Below, one piece after another: positions 9,630-21,299 of a stretch of 64,000 nt of DNA. The notes under the pieces were generated by a model. That model was not told where the DNA came from. It saw only the letters and a list, made by a program, of their open reading frames with translations, and made no database searches. The stretch spans positions 25,960,001 to 26,024,000 of the forward strand of contig JAWHQI010000004.1 in NCBI GenBank assembly GCA_033032865.1. Direction: 5' to 3'. Position 1 is the stretch's first letter. Every line of letters begins with the position of its first letter. The position numbers and the translations under genes are program-made. Source of the DNA: Dactylorhiza incarnata (taxonomy: Eukaryota > Streptophyta > Magnoliopsida > Asparagales > Orchidaceae).

Positions 9630-12600
9630 TTACAGGCTTCCATCAAGCATTCCTAAGGTGTTGATGAAGTAATTATGCTTAGTTTCATCCAAGGGTTTTG
9701 TGAAGATGTCTGCTCTTTGACTGTCTGTAGGAATGTATTCTAAGGTTATCTTACCTTTTTCTACATTGTCTATAAGGAAGTGATGTTTGATCTCTATATG
9801 TTTGGTTCTACTATGAAGGACTGGGTTGGATGCTATGGATATAGCACTGGAGCTATCACAATAGATCTTAGAGTTATTGACCTCCAATTTGTAGTCAAGA
9901 AGCTGATTTTGCATCCACAGGATTTGTGAACAACAGCTCCCAGCAGCTATGTATTCAGCTTCAGCTGTGAAGGTTGAGACTGAGGTTTGTTTCTTACTAA
10001 ACCATGATATTAATCTGTCACCTAGGAATTGGCAAGTACCAGATGTACTTTTTCTATCAACCCTACATCCAGCATAATCTGCATCTGAGAAACCTATTAA
10101 TTCAAAGTTGGTTTCTGTTGAGTACCACAGACCTAGTTCAGGGGTTCCCTTTAGGTATCTAAGAATCCTTTTTATAGAGGTGAGACGGGATTCTTTTGGA
10201 TTAACCTGAAATCTAGCACATATGCAAGTGGCAAACATAATGTCAGGTCTGCTAGCTGTTAGATATAGAAGGGATCCTATTATTGCCCTATATGTCTTTT
10301 GATCTACTGATTTTCCCTTGTCATCCTTTTCTATAATGGCATTAGTTGCCATAGGTGTTTTCATAGTAGAAGCTGATTCCATACCAAACTTTTTGATTAA
10401 CTCTTTAGTGTACTTAGATTGTGAGATGAAGATTCCCTCACTATTTTGTTTTACTTGTAGTCCTAGGAAATAAGAGAGTTCTCCCATACTAATCATTTCA
10501 AATTTAGATTGCATTAGATTAGCAAATCTTTTACAAAGTTTGGGATGAGTTGAGCTAAAGATGATGTCATCTACATAGATTTGAACAAGAAGGAGTTGAT
10601 TTTTATGGATCTTAGTAAAAAGTGTTTTATCCACTTTTCCTCTTTCAAAAGAATTTTCTAAAAGGAAGTTAGAGAGAGTTTCATACCAAGCTCTAGGTGC
10701 TTGCTTAAGACCATATAGTGCTTTGTTAAGTCTATAAACAAAGTTAGGAGAGGAGGGATTTACAAAACCTGGTGGTTGCTCTACATATACCTCTTCTTGA
10801 AGGACACCATTCAAAAAGGCACTTTTGACATCCATCTGATAGACTTTCATCTTCATGAAAGCTGCATAGGCAAGGAAGAGCCTGATTGCCTCCAATCTGG
10901 CTACTGGAGCAAAGGTTTGGTTGTAGTCTATTCCTTCTTCTTGTCTATATCCTTGTGCTATAAGTCTTGCCTTGTTCCTGACAATTACTCCAGTGGAATC
11001 TAGTTTGTTTCTGTATACCCACTTTGTACCAATCACTGGGTAGTTTCTTGGTCTTTCAACTAAGTAACACACTTTGTTTCTTTCAAATTGGCCTAGTTCT
11101 TCTTGCATGGCCATAATCCAGTGAGGATCACAATTTGCTTCCTCAAACTTCTTTGGTTCAACTTGTGATAAGAAGCATTGGAGCATCATCCCATTGGAGA
11201 CTTGGTGTCTTGTTCTTACTCCTGTATTGGGGTCTCCAATTACTTGAGATTGTGGATGATCCTTCAAATTGACCCCTGTCCTGCTTGGACTTGTCAGATG
11301 TTCTTCTTCCTCATTAGCAATGGGATCATTGTCCACCAGTTCTTCCTGAATCATGTTCTCTTGTGGGAGTTGGTTTTGAATGCTCTTTTCTGAATCTTCT
11401 TCATGTTCTTGTTTAGATTCCTCACTTGATTCCTCTAGCTGGTTTTCTTTTCCATTATCTGTGTTCTCTAGAACCAGTTGCTTAAGCTGTGTTTCTATGC
11501 TGCTATTTTCCTGTGGAAAAGAACTGGTGGGAGTTTCCTCCCCCTTAAACAGCATGTTAGTTTCATCAAATATAATGTGCATAGATTCTTCAATTTTGTT
11601 CTCTTGTTATAGCACCTATAGGCTTTACTAGATGATGAGTATCCCAGAAATATTCCATCATCAGACTTCTTGTCAAATTTGGCAAGATGATCTTTCCCAT
11701 TATTTAGAATAAAGCAGGCACATCCAAAAATTTTAAAATATTTAACAATGGGTGTTTTTCCTTTCAGGAGCTCATATGGAGTCTTTGATTTAGTTTTGTG
11801 TATGAGGCTTCTATTTAGAACATAGTTGGTAGTGTTGACTTCTTCAGCCCAGAAGGTTTTTGGTAATCCTGATTCTGCAAGTAAGGTCCTTCCTGATTCA
11901 ATTAAACTTCTATTCTTTCTTTCAGCAACTCCATTTTGTTGAGGAGTTCTAGGGGCTGAGAAACTTTGTTTAATACCTATATCCTCACAGAAACTACAGA
12001 TCAACTGATTTTCAAATTCAGTCTCATGATCACTTCTGATAATTGAAACATGAGTGTTAAACTCAGATTGAATCTGTTTTATGAATTTTGAGAGAATCTT
12101 ATGGGTTTCAGACTTAGCCTTTAGAAAGAATACCCAGCTAAACCTAGAATAGTCATCCACAATGACTAGTGTATAAGATTTTCCACCTAAGCTCTGAGTG
12201 GATATGGGACCAAAGAGATCCATATGCAGTAAGTAGAGAATCCTGGGAGAGTCATCCTTACCAATTGGTTTAAAGGATGATTTGGTCTGTTTTCCTAGTT
12301 GGCAAGGTCTACATGGAGAATCCTTAGAGTACCTACCCTTTGGTAGGCCTCTGACTAGGTTATTCTTTGCTAGCTTACTAATGGTTTTGTGGTTTAAGTG
12401 ACCCAGTCTCCTATGCCATAATTCACTTTTATCAATAATATTGTTAAACAAACAAACTTCTGTGGGTGAGGAGCTAAAATCCACTATATATACTTTCCCT
12501 TTTCTAATTCCATTGAGTACTATGGCACCAGACTTGACATCAATAATATGGCAAAGTAGTGTGGTGAATTTTACCTCATACTTACCACTGTCACATATTT

Positions 12601-12838
12601 GACTTATACTTATCAGATTGTGCTTCAGTCCTTTGACTACTGCCACATTCTTGAAGGTAACTTTTCCTTCTTTAAAATCTCCAAAGCCCCTGGTTTGCCC
12701 ACAGCTAGAGTCTCCAAAGGTCACTGGTGGTGCATGTCTATCCTCAAAATTGGTTAACAGATTTTTGTACCCTGTCATGTGCATGGAGCATCCACTGTCC
12801 ATGTACCACACCAGCCTGGAGATGTGATACATCTGCAC
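9630..12838 (-). pseudogene. pol: Element C pol: protease, integrase, reverse transcriptase, RNase H; one frameshift
   Basis: Protease begins with WYMDSGCSMHMTG. Integrase shows the H-H/C-C zinc region (HLNHKT ... CRPCQLGKQ) and acid residues in LHMDLFGP, RSDHETEF and GVAERKNR. A single frameshift near 11,590, in the [16 protein letters not shown] junction, separates this part (12838-11495) from an uninterrupted 650-residue reverse transcriptase/RNase H frame (11582-9630). The latter keeps the catalytic [10 protein letters not shown], the [11 protein letters not shown] motif and the TKPLDE end. The protein would otherwise be full length and intact, so C is fairly young. Protease is in frame with the end of gag, separated by a TAA. 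Confidence 0.92.
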
Positions 12839-14906
12839 ATAAGATTTTAAACATTAGTTTGGACCCTGCTGAGCTGGGGTCCCTTCCTCCCAACAGTAAA
12901 AGATTTAATGAAAGAATAAGTGGGATTTTCAGAATATCCTTCCTCCTTTAGGGGTATTGGCTTATCATACCAATTTTCTTTGGTAATGTCGCAGAAATAG
13001 TGTTCATAATAGAAGGACATAGATTGAGAGGACTGTTTGGAAGAGCAGTAATTTCTGTCAGATTGGTTGCGTCGATATGAATTCGACGTAGGCATATGGT
13101 TGCGTCGATATGAAGTCGACGTATGCTCAAGGTTGCGTCGAGTAGAGGTCGATGCTTCCTTCATTCTGCGTTCACTTTTAGTCGAAGCATGGAAGAAGTT
13201 GCGTCGGGTAGAAGTCGACGCACTTTGGTGTAAGCGTCGATTAGAAATCGACGCACGTTGATAAGAATTCGACGCATGTTTATTTCTTTTCTGAGGATAT
13301 TTACATAGGATTCCTTCATATGTAATGGGATTATTTTTATTAAATACAGTGGTTGTTTCTGGATTTTCATGTGATCTCTCTCCTGTTGGATGATTCTCTC
13401 AGGGAAGTGAATAGGATGTTTCCAGACAGATTTGCTGGATGATTGAGATTTTGGTTCTTCATTAGTGTTAAACTTCAGTTGTCTAAATCTATTAGTGAGA
13501 TTCTCAGAAATATTCTTGAGCTTCTGACTTCTCCCATTTAGAGAGTCTTCAAAGGCTTTTGCCTTTGCTATCTCATTTCTTAGTGTTAGATTTTCTGTAT
13601 AGATTTTATCTAGTTCCTCCTCTGAGAGTCCTAGACTAAGCTCATAGTTTTATATTGTGTATTCATTTGTTTGAGATTGTTTAATTCTTTTCTTAGTTCT
13701 TTTATTTCTTTTTCAGATTTGATTAGATCTAAGCAGAATTCTTTGAAATTGTTTTTGAAATCAGTGGAAGAAAAATCTATATCATCAAATATATTTACCA
13801 TAGATGTATCCTCAGGCTTCTCAGTGTCCATCAAACAGGTTTCCTCTAGCTTGGCCTCTTCTAAATCATTGTCAGATGAGGTGCTTTCTTCAGATTCTGA
13901 ATCACTCCATGATTGAGCAATGAAACCTTTCTCTTTCTTCTTTTTCTTCTGTAGATCTGTTCTTTTCAGATCTTTCTTTTTGCTGATCTCCTTAGGACAT
14001 TCAGGTGCAATATGTCCAGGTTTCCTGCAAGAGTAACATATAATCTCTTTAGTAGGTGTTTTATTATACCTGGTTTTTTGAGTCTCTTCCTCTGGATCCT
14101 TCTGTTTTGATCCACTTCTTGAACCTTCTGGCCAGTAGACTGATCAGCTCCTCATCACTTGTAGAGGGTTCACCTTCAACAGCCTTCAATGCAATACTCT
14201 TTTCTTTTGAGAGTGAAGGAGTCTTTTCTTTCTTTTCTTTCTCTTCTTTCTCAGCTCTTGTTTTCAACAGTTGTTCATAAGATTTCAATTTACCCAACAG
14301 GACATCTGTTGAGATTTCTCTTTGACTTCTGGAGTCTCTAATTGGCCAGATTCTTGAATCCCAAGAGCTAGGGAAGCAAGTTAGCAGTTTGTCATTTATC
14401 TCAGTGAGAGATATGTCCTTTTCAAGTGTTCTCAACTCATTCACTATGAGGCTGAATCTGGCATACATGTCAGCAACACTTTCACCTTCTTTCATCTGGA
14501 AGTTTTCATATTGAGAGATGAGTAGTGCCTTTCTATCCTTTTTCTCATCAGCACTTCCCTCTACCATTTTGGTGAGAGCTTCCCATACTTCCTTAGCTGA
14601 CTCACATTCAGCAATCTTTTGGAAGATTTCATCTCAGAGGGTTGAGACTAAGATATTCATAGCTTTGGCATCACATGCTTGAGCTTTCTTTTCTTCATCT
14701 GTCCATTCAGCCTTTAGAGCAAGTGTTTGTGTGACCTTTCCACTTGAGTCCTTCTTGTATGGCTTGGGAGGACCTGTCATAATAACATCAAATAATTCTC
14801 CATCAATAGAGTTTAGATAGATCTTAATTCTTGTTTTCCAAAGTGCAAATTTTTCAAGATTGCAAATTGGTGGTCTGGTGGAAGCATAATCTTTGATTTG
14901 TGCCAT
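12839..14906 (-). pseudogene. gag: Element C gag, broken
   Basis: The start at 14906 (MAQIKDYASTRPPICNLEKF) follows the primer site closely. The N-terminal gag domain spans 14906-14064, broken by a CGA-to-TGA stop at 14634-14636. A 1-base frameshift near 14064 precedes an intact zinc knuckle CYSCRKPGHIAPEC (about 14037-13996). A Lys/Glu coiled-coil segment follows (13834-13631). The last third includes the CpG-motif array at 13069-13278, which would be translated as repeated TSTRRN/SYRRN-like units. In the frame of pol the gag end reads EGTPAQQGPN and then TAA. Gag forms the particle and binds RNA. Confidence 0.8.
13069..13278 (-). promoter_or_regulatory. Internal CpG-palindrome array of element C, end of gag
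   Basis: Six consecutive inverted pairs of the type GCGTCGA-N6/8-TCGACG (one pair degenerate), spaced by about 15-30 bases. These are the clearest examples of the motif in the window. They lie in the gag C-terminal region just before protease and match the LTR array in core and spacing. Confidence 0.7.
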
Positions 14907-14990
14907 GTGAAAAATAATTTTTAGAAATATATATATGTATAAATAAGAGGTAGGATCTTTTTGTTCAAGGAGTTAACCTTTTTAGATCAA

Positions 14991-15006
14991 CCTCCCTCTG
15001 ATACCA
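14991..15006 (-). other. Primer-binding site of element C
   Basis: On the minus strand TGGTATCAGAGGGAGG follows the LTR after a 2-base spacer. It pairs with the 3' end of initiator tRNA-Met. Confidence 0.9.
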
Positions 15007-15008
15007 AT

Positions 15009-16335
15009 TGAAAGTGCACAGTTAACCTCACTAGAATTCTCTAGAGGGGTGTGAATAGAGATTAAAAATACTTTGGGCAATTATATATATATATATGTGT
15101 AATAATCACAGATTTAAGTTTTCCACACACCATCAAGAATTAAGCAAATAAAGAAGGAAAATAACAAGAAGAAAATCACAGCACAACACAAAGAAATATA
15201 GTGGTTCCCCAAACTTTGGGTAGTCCACTCTTCTACCCCCTTTGGTAGGAATTCACTATCTTGCACTGAGTCTTTTGATAAGGAGACTCTTAGAACCAGC
15301 CTGAGTCTTTTGATAAGGAGACTCTTAGAACCAGCCTGAGTCTTTTGAAAAGGAGACTATTAGAACCAGTACAACTGAATTTTTTGAAGAGAGATTCTAA
15401 AAACTCTTTTACAATATTTGAAAATGAAATTAGAAAGAGAAGAAGAAGTATTTGAAACAAGAAAGAATCTTCTTCCTAGCAAGAAGATTAGAAGCACAAG
15501 AAATAGTGAATGAAATCTCTCTTCTATAGTGAGAAGGAGATTGTGAGCCTTTTCTCTCTTTTAGTGAGAGCTATCAGAGTTTGCAGAAGTATGGCTTCAG
15601 AATGAGGAGAAGAAAGCTTGATCTTTCCTGCAGCACTATTTCTCAATTGTCTCTCTTTTCACTTGGGAGCTCTTCCTCTTTTTCAAAATGAATATGGTGG
15701 TACACTTATTGTCATTCTCTGCCGATCTCCTCCTTATTTATAGCTCTGTTTAAAAGATATTGCTAAAGGGGAATAATTAATTAGCAGACAGAAAATTAGG
15801 AAGAGATAAGAGTTTCCATAATGAATATTTCTGTAGAAGGAAAAGAATTCATTCTGATTTCAAATAATATCCATAACAATCTTAATCAAATTAGCCAAGA
15901 ATCAAATAGATGGAAAGGCTGATTCAGAACGGCTATAAAAGAATAATATCATTCCATATAAATCAGATCTACAGAAAGAAGGAAAGAGATCTGGCGTGTT
16001 TTTGAATTTCTTGTAGATATCGACGTGCGTCGATTACTATTCGACGTAAGCGTCGAATTCATCCTGACTGAACGTTGAGAGGAGAATAAGGAAGGAGCGT
16101 CGACTAAGGTGCGTCGACTTCACTAGATGCATCGACTAGAAGTCAGAGTAACGTCGACATAGAATGCGTTGAATTCTTCTAAGAGTTATTTCGACTCATT
16201 CTGAGAGAGACGTCGAATGTATTTTGACGTTGCGTCGAATCATATTCGACGCATATTTACTTAGCCTAATTTTTTCATACTTAGAATTTATATTCTTCTT
16301 AATTCTAGGGGTTAAGATAAATCATTTCCCCAACA
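15009..16335 (-). repeat. 5' LTR of element C
   Basis: A 1327-bp LTR, almost the same as 5995-7323 apart from a few substitutions and small indels. TATA box at 15735-15742 (minus), CpG-palindrome array at about 16017-16253, three 35-bp repeats near 15263-15367. It should drive transcription of C toward lower coordinates. Confidence 0.93.
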
Positions 16336-16340
16336 GATGA
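16336..16340. other. Target-site duplication of element C, right copy
   Basis: GATGA, identical to 5990-5994; A1 sequence continues directly after it. Confidence 0.9.
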
Positions 16341-16667
16341 ACTATGACTTAGCAAGTGGGAGCTTGGACTATTGTCTACCTAAAGGAGAGTCCAGGAAAG
16401 AAGTCAAAAAGGGGGAGAAATGGCATCAATATGTTCAAGACAAGATGCTCAATAAGACCTCAAAGATAGGGGGAGCAAAGGGGTAGGGGGAGCCAAAAAA
16501 GAAGAGGCCTCAAATCAAGGGGGAGCTACAAGCTTGATGTACTCAGAAGAGAAGCAAAAGATAAGTAAATCTTAAAAGCTCATGTCTTTCATTTAATATT
16601 TTAACATTTATTGTTAAGTGAAAGTAGTCTTGAATTGAGATTCTGACTTCTTCAAATAGGGGGAGAT
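16341..16667 (+). mobile_element. A1 3' non-coding end with multiple polypurine tracts
   Basis: Continuation of A1 after element C, closely matching 33229-33557 at the end of A2. It contains five GGGGGAG purine runs (about 16411, 16469, 16486, 16519 and 16659). The last sits against the LTR as the proper plus-strand primer. Repeated polypurine tracts upstream of the 3' LTR are a hallmark of Sireviruses. No ORF is seen here. Confidence 0.85.
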
Positions 16668-16767
16668 TGTTGGGAATCTTGCCCACATGATTCCTGATTT
16701 GAAGATGTCACCAAGTCAAGAAAACTTCACTTTGTATTTGATTACTTCTCTAGCTCAAAATCTCAAG

Positions 16768-17010
16768 AAGAATAGGCGAGTTCGTCGAACAAAGAATGCA
16801 GTTCGTCGAACGCAGAAAGCAGTTCGTCGAACGCAGAATGAAGTTCGTCGAATGAAAAGATAGGATAGAAGCAAACGTCGAGACATGGCAAGTTCGTCGA
16901 ACAAAGAATGAAGATCGTCGAACGCAGAGACGGGATAGAAGAATGAAGTTCGTCGAACGCAGAATGTTGTTCATCGAATGCAGAATGAAGATCGTCGAAC
17001 ACAGAGAAGA
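16768..17010 (+). promoter_or_regulatory. TTCGTCGAA array in the shared A LTR
   Basis: About nine copies of a ~21-bp unit whose core GTTCGTCGAACGCAGAATG contains the near-palindrome TTCGTCGAA. Some copies are altered to GATCGTCGAAC or GTTCATCGAATG. The array lies in U3, about 570 bp upstream of the TATA box. The other A LTR has about ten copies. Confidence 0.7.
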
Positions 17011-17580
17011 CATGAAGATATCAAAGGAAGGAATGTCGTCGAGAAGATGCAGTATCGTCGACATCAACAGAGTAGCCATGTCGACGAGAAGAACAGACAT
17101 CATTGTAAAAAAGGCATGATGACGAGAAGACTGAAGAAGGACAGATGAAGACAAGCATAGTCTGTCGACATGATATCGCTCATGTCGTTGAAAGAACAAA
17201 GTGATTACGACGACAGACTACAAGGAAGAAGATCACGACAACACAGTTAGAGATAGCATATCGTTGTATATGCAGGAATGCCAGAAGATCTCCTATCATC
17301 GAGATATCAACGTCAGAAGCAGAAGCTAGAAGACTTGAAAATCTGACAAGGTCTAAGGCATCGACATAGTCGTGTCGTCGAGATATTATCCATATCCTCG
17401 TAATGCTGTCAGTATCATCATGAAGCTGGAAATATCATCGAGACGGAATTCAAATGTTGCGGATGCGCAGTCAGCATTTAATGTTGCCGCCTGATTGTCC
17501 AATCAGCGCGTGCTCTTAAGAAATGGGGCATCTGACACTTAAGGAACTTTTTCAGAAGACCGTTGAGAGCCTCGCAGTCT

Positions 17581-17588
17581 TATAAAAG
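17581..17588 (+). promoter_or_regulatory. TATA box of the shared A LTR
   Basis: TATAAAAG in a GC-richer setting between the U3 motif array and the A2 primer site. The same box is at 34492-34499 in the right LTR. Confidence 0.7.
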
Positions 17589-17880
17589 AGATATGAGGTT
17601 GCCTTAATGCGTTGATCCATCACAAAGAACTTACGCATACAGCAAATAGAACAGTAAAAAGTGGCATAAAGAAAGAAAGAGAAAGGCAGAAGAATCAGTC
17701 ATCTCCATCGACTGATTAGAAGCCGTTCCTCATCAGGCTAAGAGAAGAAATTGAAGAAGAACTGCATTGTCAAGATCTGAATCAGAAACATCTTCTTCAA
17801 CCTCAAGAAGCCAATTTCCATCAGGCTAAGTTGTCGATCTTCATCAGGCAGAAGAAGCAGTTGTCATCACTGTAATTTCT

Positions 17881-18240
17881 TGTAAGGCTTGCGGTCTTGA
17901 GTGTCTAGCTTGAGGGCTGGAGAGCTGTGAGGCTTGAGGGCCAGGGCAGTGGACTTGCGGGTCCGATTTTGTCTAGCTTGAGGGCTGGAGAGCTGTGAGG
18001 CTTGAGGGTCAGGGCAGTGGACTTGTGGGTCCGAATTTGTCGAGCTTGAGGGCTTGGGTGCAGTAGGGGCTTGTGGGCCTAGGCTGTAGGCACAGTACTT
18101 CCGGGTCTGTGTTGTGTAGGGCTTGAGGGCTTGAGTGTCGAGCTTGCGGGCTCGGGTGCAGTAGGGGCATGCGGGCTTAGGCTGTAGGACTTGCTGGTCT
18201 GTGTTCTAAGGCTTGCGGGCCTGAAGATTTGGCGGAGTTT
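17881..18240 (+). repeat. GC-rich direct-repeat array in R/U5 of the A LTR
   Basis: Tandem, imperfect repeats built on GGCTTGAGGGC, GACTTGCGGGTC and GGGTGCAGTAGGGGC. The first two long units repeat at about 68 bases. The array lies downstream of the TATA box, so it should be present in the transcript leader. A matching array is at about 34797-35140. Confidence 0.65.
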
Positions 18241-18464
18241 GCCGAGCCTAGCACACTGCTAGGTAAGCGCAGAGGGACAGAGGACTAGTCAAGACACCCG
18301 GTCTTGAGGAACCTCTATAGATCTTGTGTCGTCTGGTGTGATTTTCTTGTGCAATACTTGTGTGCTTTGTTTGGGTAATCATAAATCGTGCTAATATTTA
18401 GAAAAGAAGCAAGATCACCAAACACCCCCCCCCCCCTCTAGGTGAACATTCCATTAACAACAAG

Positions 18465-18480
18465 TGGTATCAGAGGGAGG
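18465..18480 (+). other. Primer-binding site of A2
   Basis: TGGTATCAGAGGGAGG follows the LTR after a 2-base spacer and matches initiator tRNA-Met. It identifies the preceding LTR as the 5' LTR of A2. Confidence 0.92.
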
Positions 18481-18531
18481 TTGATCAAAAGAAGACTTAA
18501 CCATCTGATCTAGATCGTGGAACGACTCACC

Positions 18532-20697
18532 ATGGCTGGTGGAGATCAGAATCAAGAAATAAGAGCCATGAAACTCCCAATCTGCACAAAGGATAACATT
18601 CCCATCTGGAAGGAAAGGGTAAGGCTTTTCATGGAGGCAGCTGATCCAAGAATTTACTTGACAATCCAACAGGGTCCATTTATCCCTACAACTCCCTCCA
18701 CCATTGATCCAACAAGGAAGGTAATAAAGAAATATGAGGACATGACCAAGGACGAGCTAGCCTTGGCAGGCCTAGATAAGAGGGCCCAAAATGTCATTGT
18801 GAGTGCCATAGATGACTCTACCCTCCAGAATCTGATTCACTGCAAAACGGCCAAGGAGATGTGGGACTCCTTGATCGTGTACATGGAGGGTACTGAAGAG
18901 GTAAGGGATGATAGGAAATCCCTTCTCAACCAGGAGTATGAGGCCTTCAATCAAGGAAAGAATGAAACAATCTCTAATTGTTATGAGAGATTCTTCAAGA
19001 TAGTGAATGGACTAAGAAACTATGAAAGAGAGCTCACCAACTCTGATCTTAATGACAAGTTTCTTAGATCCCTCACAAAGGAATGGGACATCAAGATCTG
19101 TGTCATCAGAGAGATGGGTCAGCTGGGCATCATGGAGCCCAAGAACCTGTATGGGAAGTTATTGTCTCATGAACTTCAGATCAACGCCAGGAAGGCTGAA
19201 GAAGAAAGCTCAAAGGGGAGCTCAAGAGACAGATCTGTGGCTCTAAAAGCTGAGAGCACGAGAAGATCCAAGGGCAAGACCTCTGCAACTCAGAACATAT
19301 CTGAGAGCAGTAAAGAATTAGAAGACAGCTCTTCAGATTCTGATGATACTGACAGAGAGGTGGCCCTTCTCTCAAAATAGTTCAGAAAGCTGATACACAG
19401 AAGGAGGAGGGACTATCACAGAAACTCCTCCTCAAGCTCCAGAAGATCTGATTATCATAACAGATCCAGAGCCCCCAGGGAGGAAAGGTACAGATCTAAC
19501 ACTGGTAAATATGATTTAAATAATATTGTTTGTTATTCCTTCAGCAAGACAGGTCACATGGCTGTTGACTGCCCCTCTAAGAAGAAGGAGTCGACGAACC
19601 ATGAAGAAAGAAGAAGCTCAAGGAGCAAGAGGAAATCTGAAAAAGGATTTGTGGCCAAGAAGGTCAAAACACTGAGTGACTCTGACTCAAGTTCCTCTGG
19701 TACTGAGGAAGATGCACTCATTGGCTTGATGGCCATTGGTGAAGACAACCAGGATGACATCTCTCTTGGGAAGGTAACTAACAAAACTTCTCTATCTGTC
19801 TCTGATTCTGAATCAGCAGCAGATTCCTTGCATGATGATGAGGGTGTGTCTGCTGCCAACAGCACAGCCCCAAGATCCCAATATGAGATTGAGTCTGAAC
19901 TAATAAGGCAATATAAAGCCTTGTGGAAAGCCTTCAAAAGTTGTAAGAAGATCCTCAAAGTCCAGACCAAGGAGTTAGATTCCTTGAAGCCTGTTCAATC
20001 TAAGCTCCAGGAGACAGGTGAGAAGCTGGCAACTATGAGCAAAGAAGTGGACAAATTCAAGGAAGCCATAAGGCTTAAGATTGCTGAATTAGGACAGAAG
20101 AACAAGGTCATCAAGGACCTTGAGGAAATGTTGTTGGCTGAGAAGAAACTTGCATCCAGCTTCTCTATGCCCAAAACTATCCTGCCCATCATTGACACCT
20201 TCTCTGGAAAGTTTAGAGCTGGTATCGATTTCAATAAAGAGACAGTTACAAGCAAAGATTCTGATGCAAGACCTTTCTATAAGAAGGTGCTGGTGTCAAG
20301 TCCTTCAACCCACAAACCTACAGCAACAACAGTCAATGGAAGGCGAAAGGATGTTCCTACAAAGCCTATTGCCAAGAAGGTGAAACAAAATGTGGTGAGA
20401 CCAATTCCTCCCCAGACTCACACATATGAGGTTCACCCAAGATCTGTTAGGAAAGAAGCCTTCTCTCCTGCTCATCAGCACTGCCACCCCATTCAGATGA
20501 TGAAGCAGAAGAGAAGATATAACAGATATGAATGCTGGTGCTGTGGGAAAGTAGGCCACTTTGCTTTGGACTGTTGGTTCAATCCAACAGGGCTCAATGC
20601 AAAGAGAGTGCAGAACCCTCGGAGGTTTGTTGTTCCATTATACCACCCTAACAGAAACCAAGGATCCAATCCATATTGGGTACTTAAGGGGAAGTGA
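18532..20697 (+). pseudogene. gag: A2 gag, one internal stop
   Basis: I choose the ATG at 18532 (MAGGDQNQEIRAMKLP) because CACCATGGC is a strong plant start context; an ATG at 18517 is the alternative. One frame of about 721 codons covers the Copia gag domain (IPIWKERVRLFM ... EMWDSL), basic and Ser-rich segments, and a coiled-coil stretch near 19,900-20,150. There are two zinc knuckles. The first, near codon 334, reads CYSFSKTGHMAVDC with its second Cys lost. The second, codons 668-681, is intact (CWCCGKVGHFALDC). A TAG at 19378-19380 interrupts codon 283. Gag ends with WVLKGK and TGA at 20695-20697, in the same frame as the following protease. Confidence 0.88.
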
Positions 20698-21299
20698 TTT
20701 GTTTTGCAGGTATGTCCAAATGTCAACCAATCTCCAAATTGGTATTTGGACAGTGGCTGCTCCAGGCACATGACTGGAGTCATAATGTATTTAAGAGAGT
20801 TCATCCCTGTGGAGAATCGACCAACCGTGATCTTTGGAGGTTCAGAAAAGGGGGTGAGCAGGGGCTATGGCAACATCTCTAATGGGTTAGTTACCATCAC
20901 AAAGTTGGCTTATGTGGAGGGGTTGAAACACAATCTCATAAGCATAAGTCAACTTTGTGATTTAGGCTTAGTTATTACTTTCCACAAGGATAAGTGCCTA
21001 ATTAAGAAATCCTCAGATTTTGTGGCTACCTTAACTGGCACTCGGAGTGGCAATATTTATTTCTTAAACTTTCTCAATACAAATTCTTCCATGCCCATAT
21101 GTCTTGTAGCTGTTGGTAAAAGGCTCTATGTGTTCAATGGCACAAGAGACTTAAACACATCAACTATAAGAAAATAAGCATGCTTCTCTCACAAGACCTA
21201 GTTAGGAATGGACCTAATATTAAGTGCATCAAAGATCGTCCTTGTCAAGCTTGCCAACTTGGAAAGCAGACTAGGACCAGCTTTAAAAGCATATCTAAC
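20698..21299 (+). pseudogene. pol: A2 pol, 5' portion: protease and start of integrase
   Basis: Immediately after the gag TGA the same frame reads on to [13 protein letters not shown], the aspartic protease. The pre-integrase segment ([13 protein letters not shown]) follows, then a 1-base deletion at about 21118 relative to A1 that shifts the frame. The integrase zinc motif CQACQLGKQ is near 21245. At 21299 the gene is cut by element B1 and resumes at 30576. The bases TTTGTTTTGCAG just after the gag stop resemble a splice acceptor. Confidence 0.88.

Larger units (their letters stand above)
5995..16335 (-). mobile_element. Complete Sirevirus-like Copia element C
   Basis: A full minus-strand Copia retrotransposon of 10,341 bp inserted in the 3' non-coding part of A1. 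On the minus strand it has 5' LTR (15009-16335), primer site, gag, pol, a CpG-motif array, an extra ORF region (9231-7470), a terminal polypurine tract next to 7323 and a 3' LTR (5995-7323). Five-base duplications GATGA flank it. Several further GGGGGAG-type purine runs in the 3' third are the multiple polypurine tracts known from Sireviruses. Coding damage is light: pol has a single frameshift, gag has one nonsense codon and a frameshift. Confidence 0.95.
16668..18462 (+). repeat. A-family LTR shared by A1 (as 3' LTR) and A2 (as 5' LTR)
   Basis: A 1795-bp LTR from TGTTGGGAATC to ATTAACAACA. To its left is the A1 3' end with its polypurine tract; to its right are a primer site and A2 gag. It therefore joins two element bodies. 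TATA box TATAAAAG at 17581-17588. Upstream lies an array of TTCGTCGAA sites (16768-17010) with looser CGTCGA copies to about 17450. Downstream lies a GGCTTGAGGGC-type array (17881-18240). A run of 14 C ends near 18438. Its partner is 33558-35390. Confidence 0.92.

Noticed and set aside
16763..17199. Minus-strand frames with SAFDELHS/ILHSTN-type repeated peptides in the A LTR
   Set aside because: They are translations of the 21-base TTCGTCGAA array on the strand opposite to the element; no start context or gene structure.
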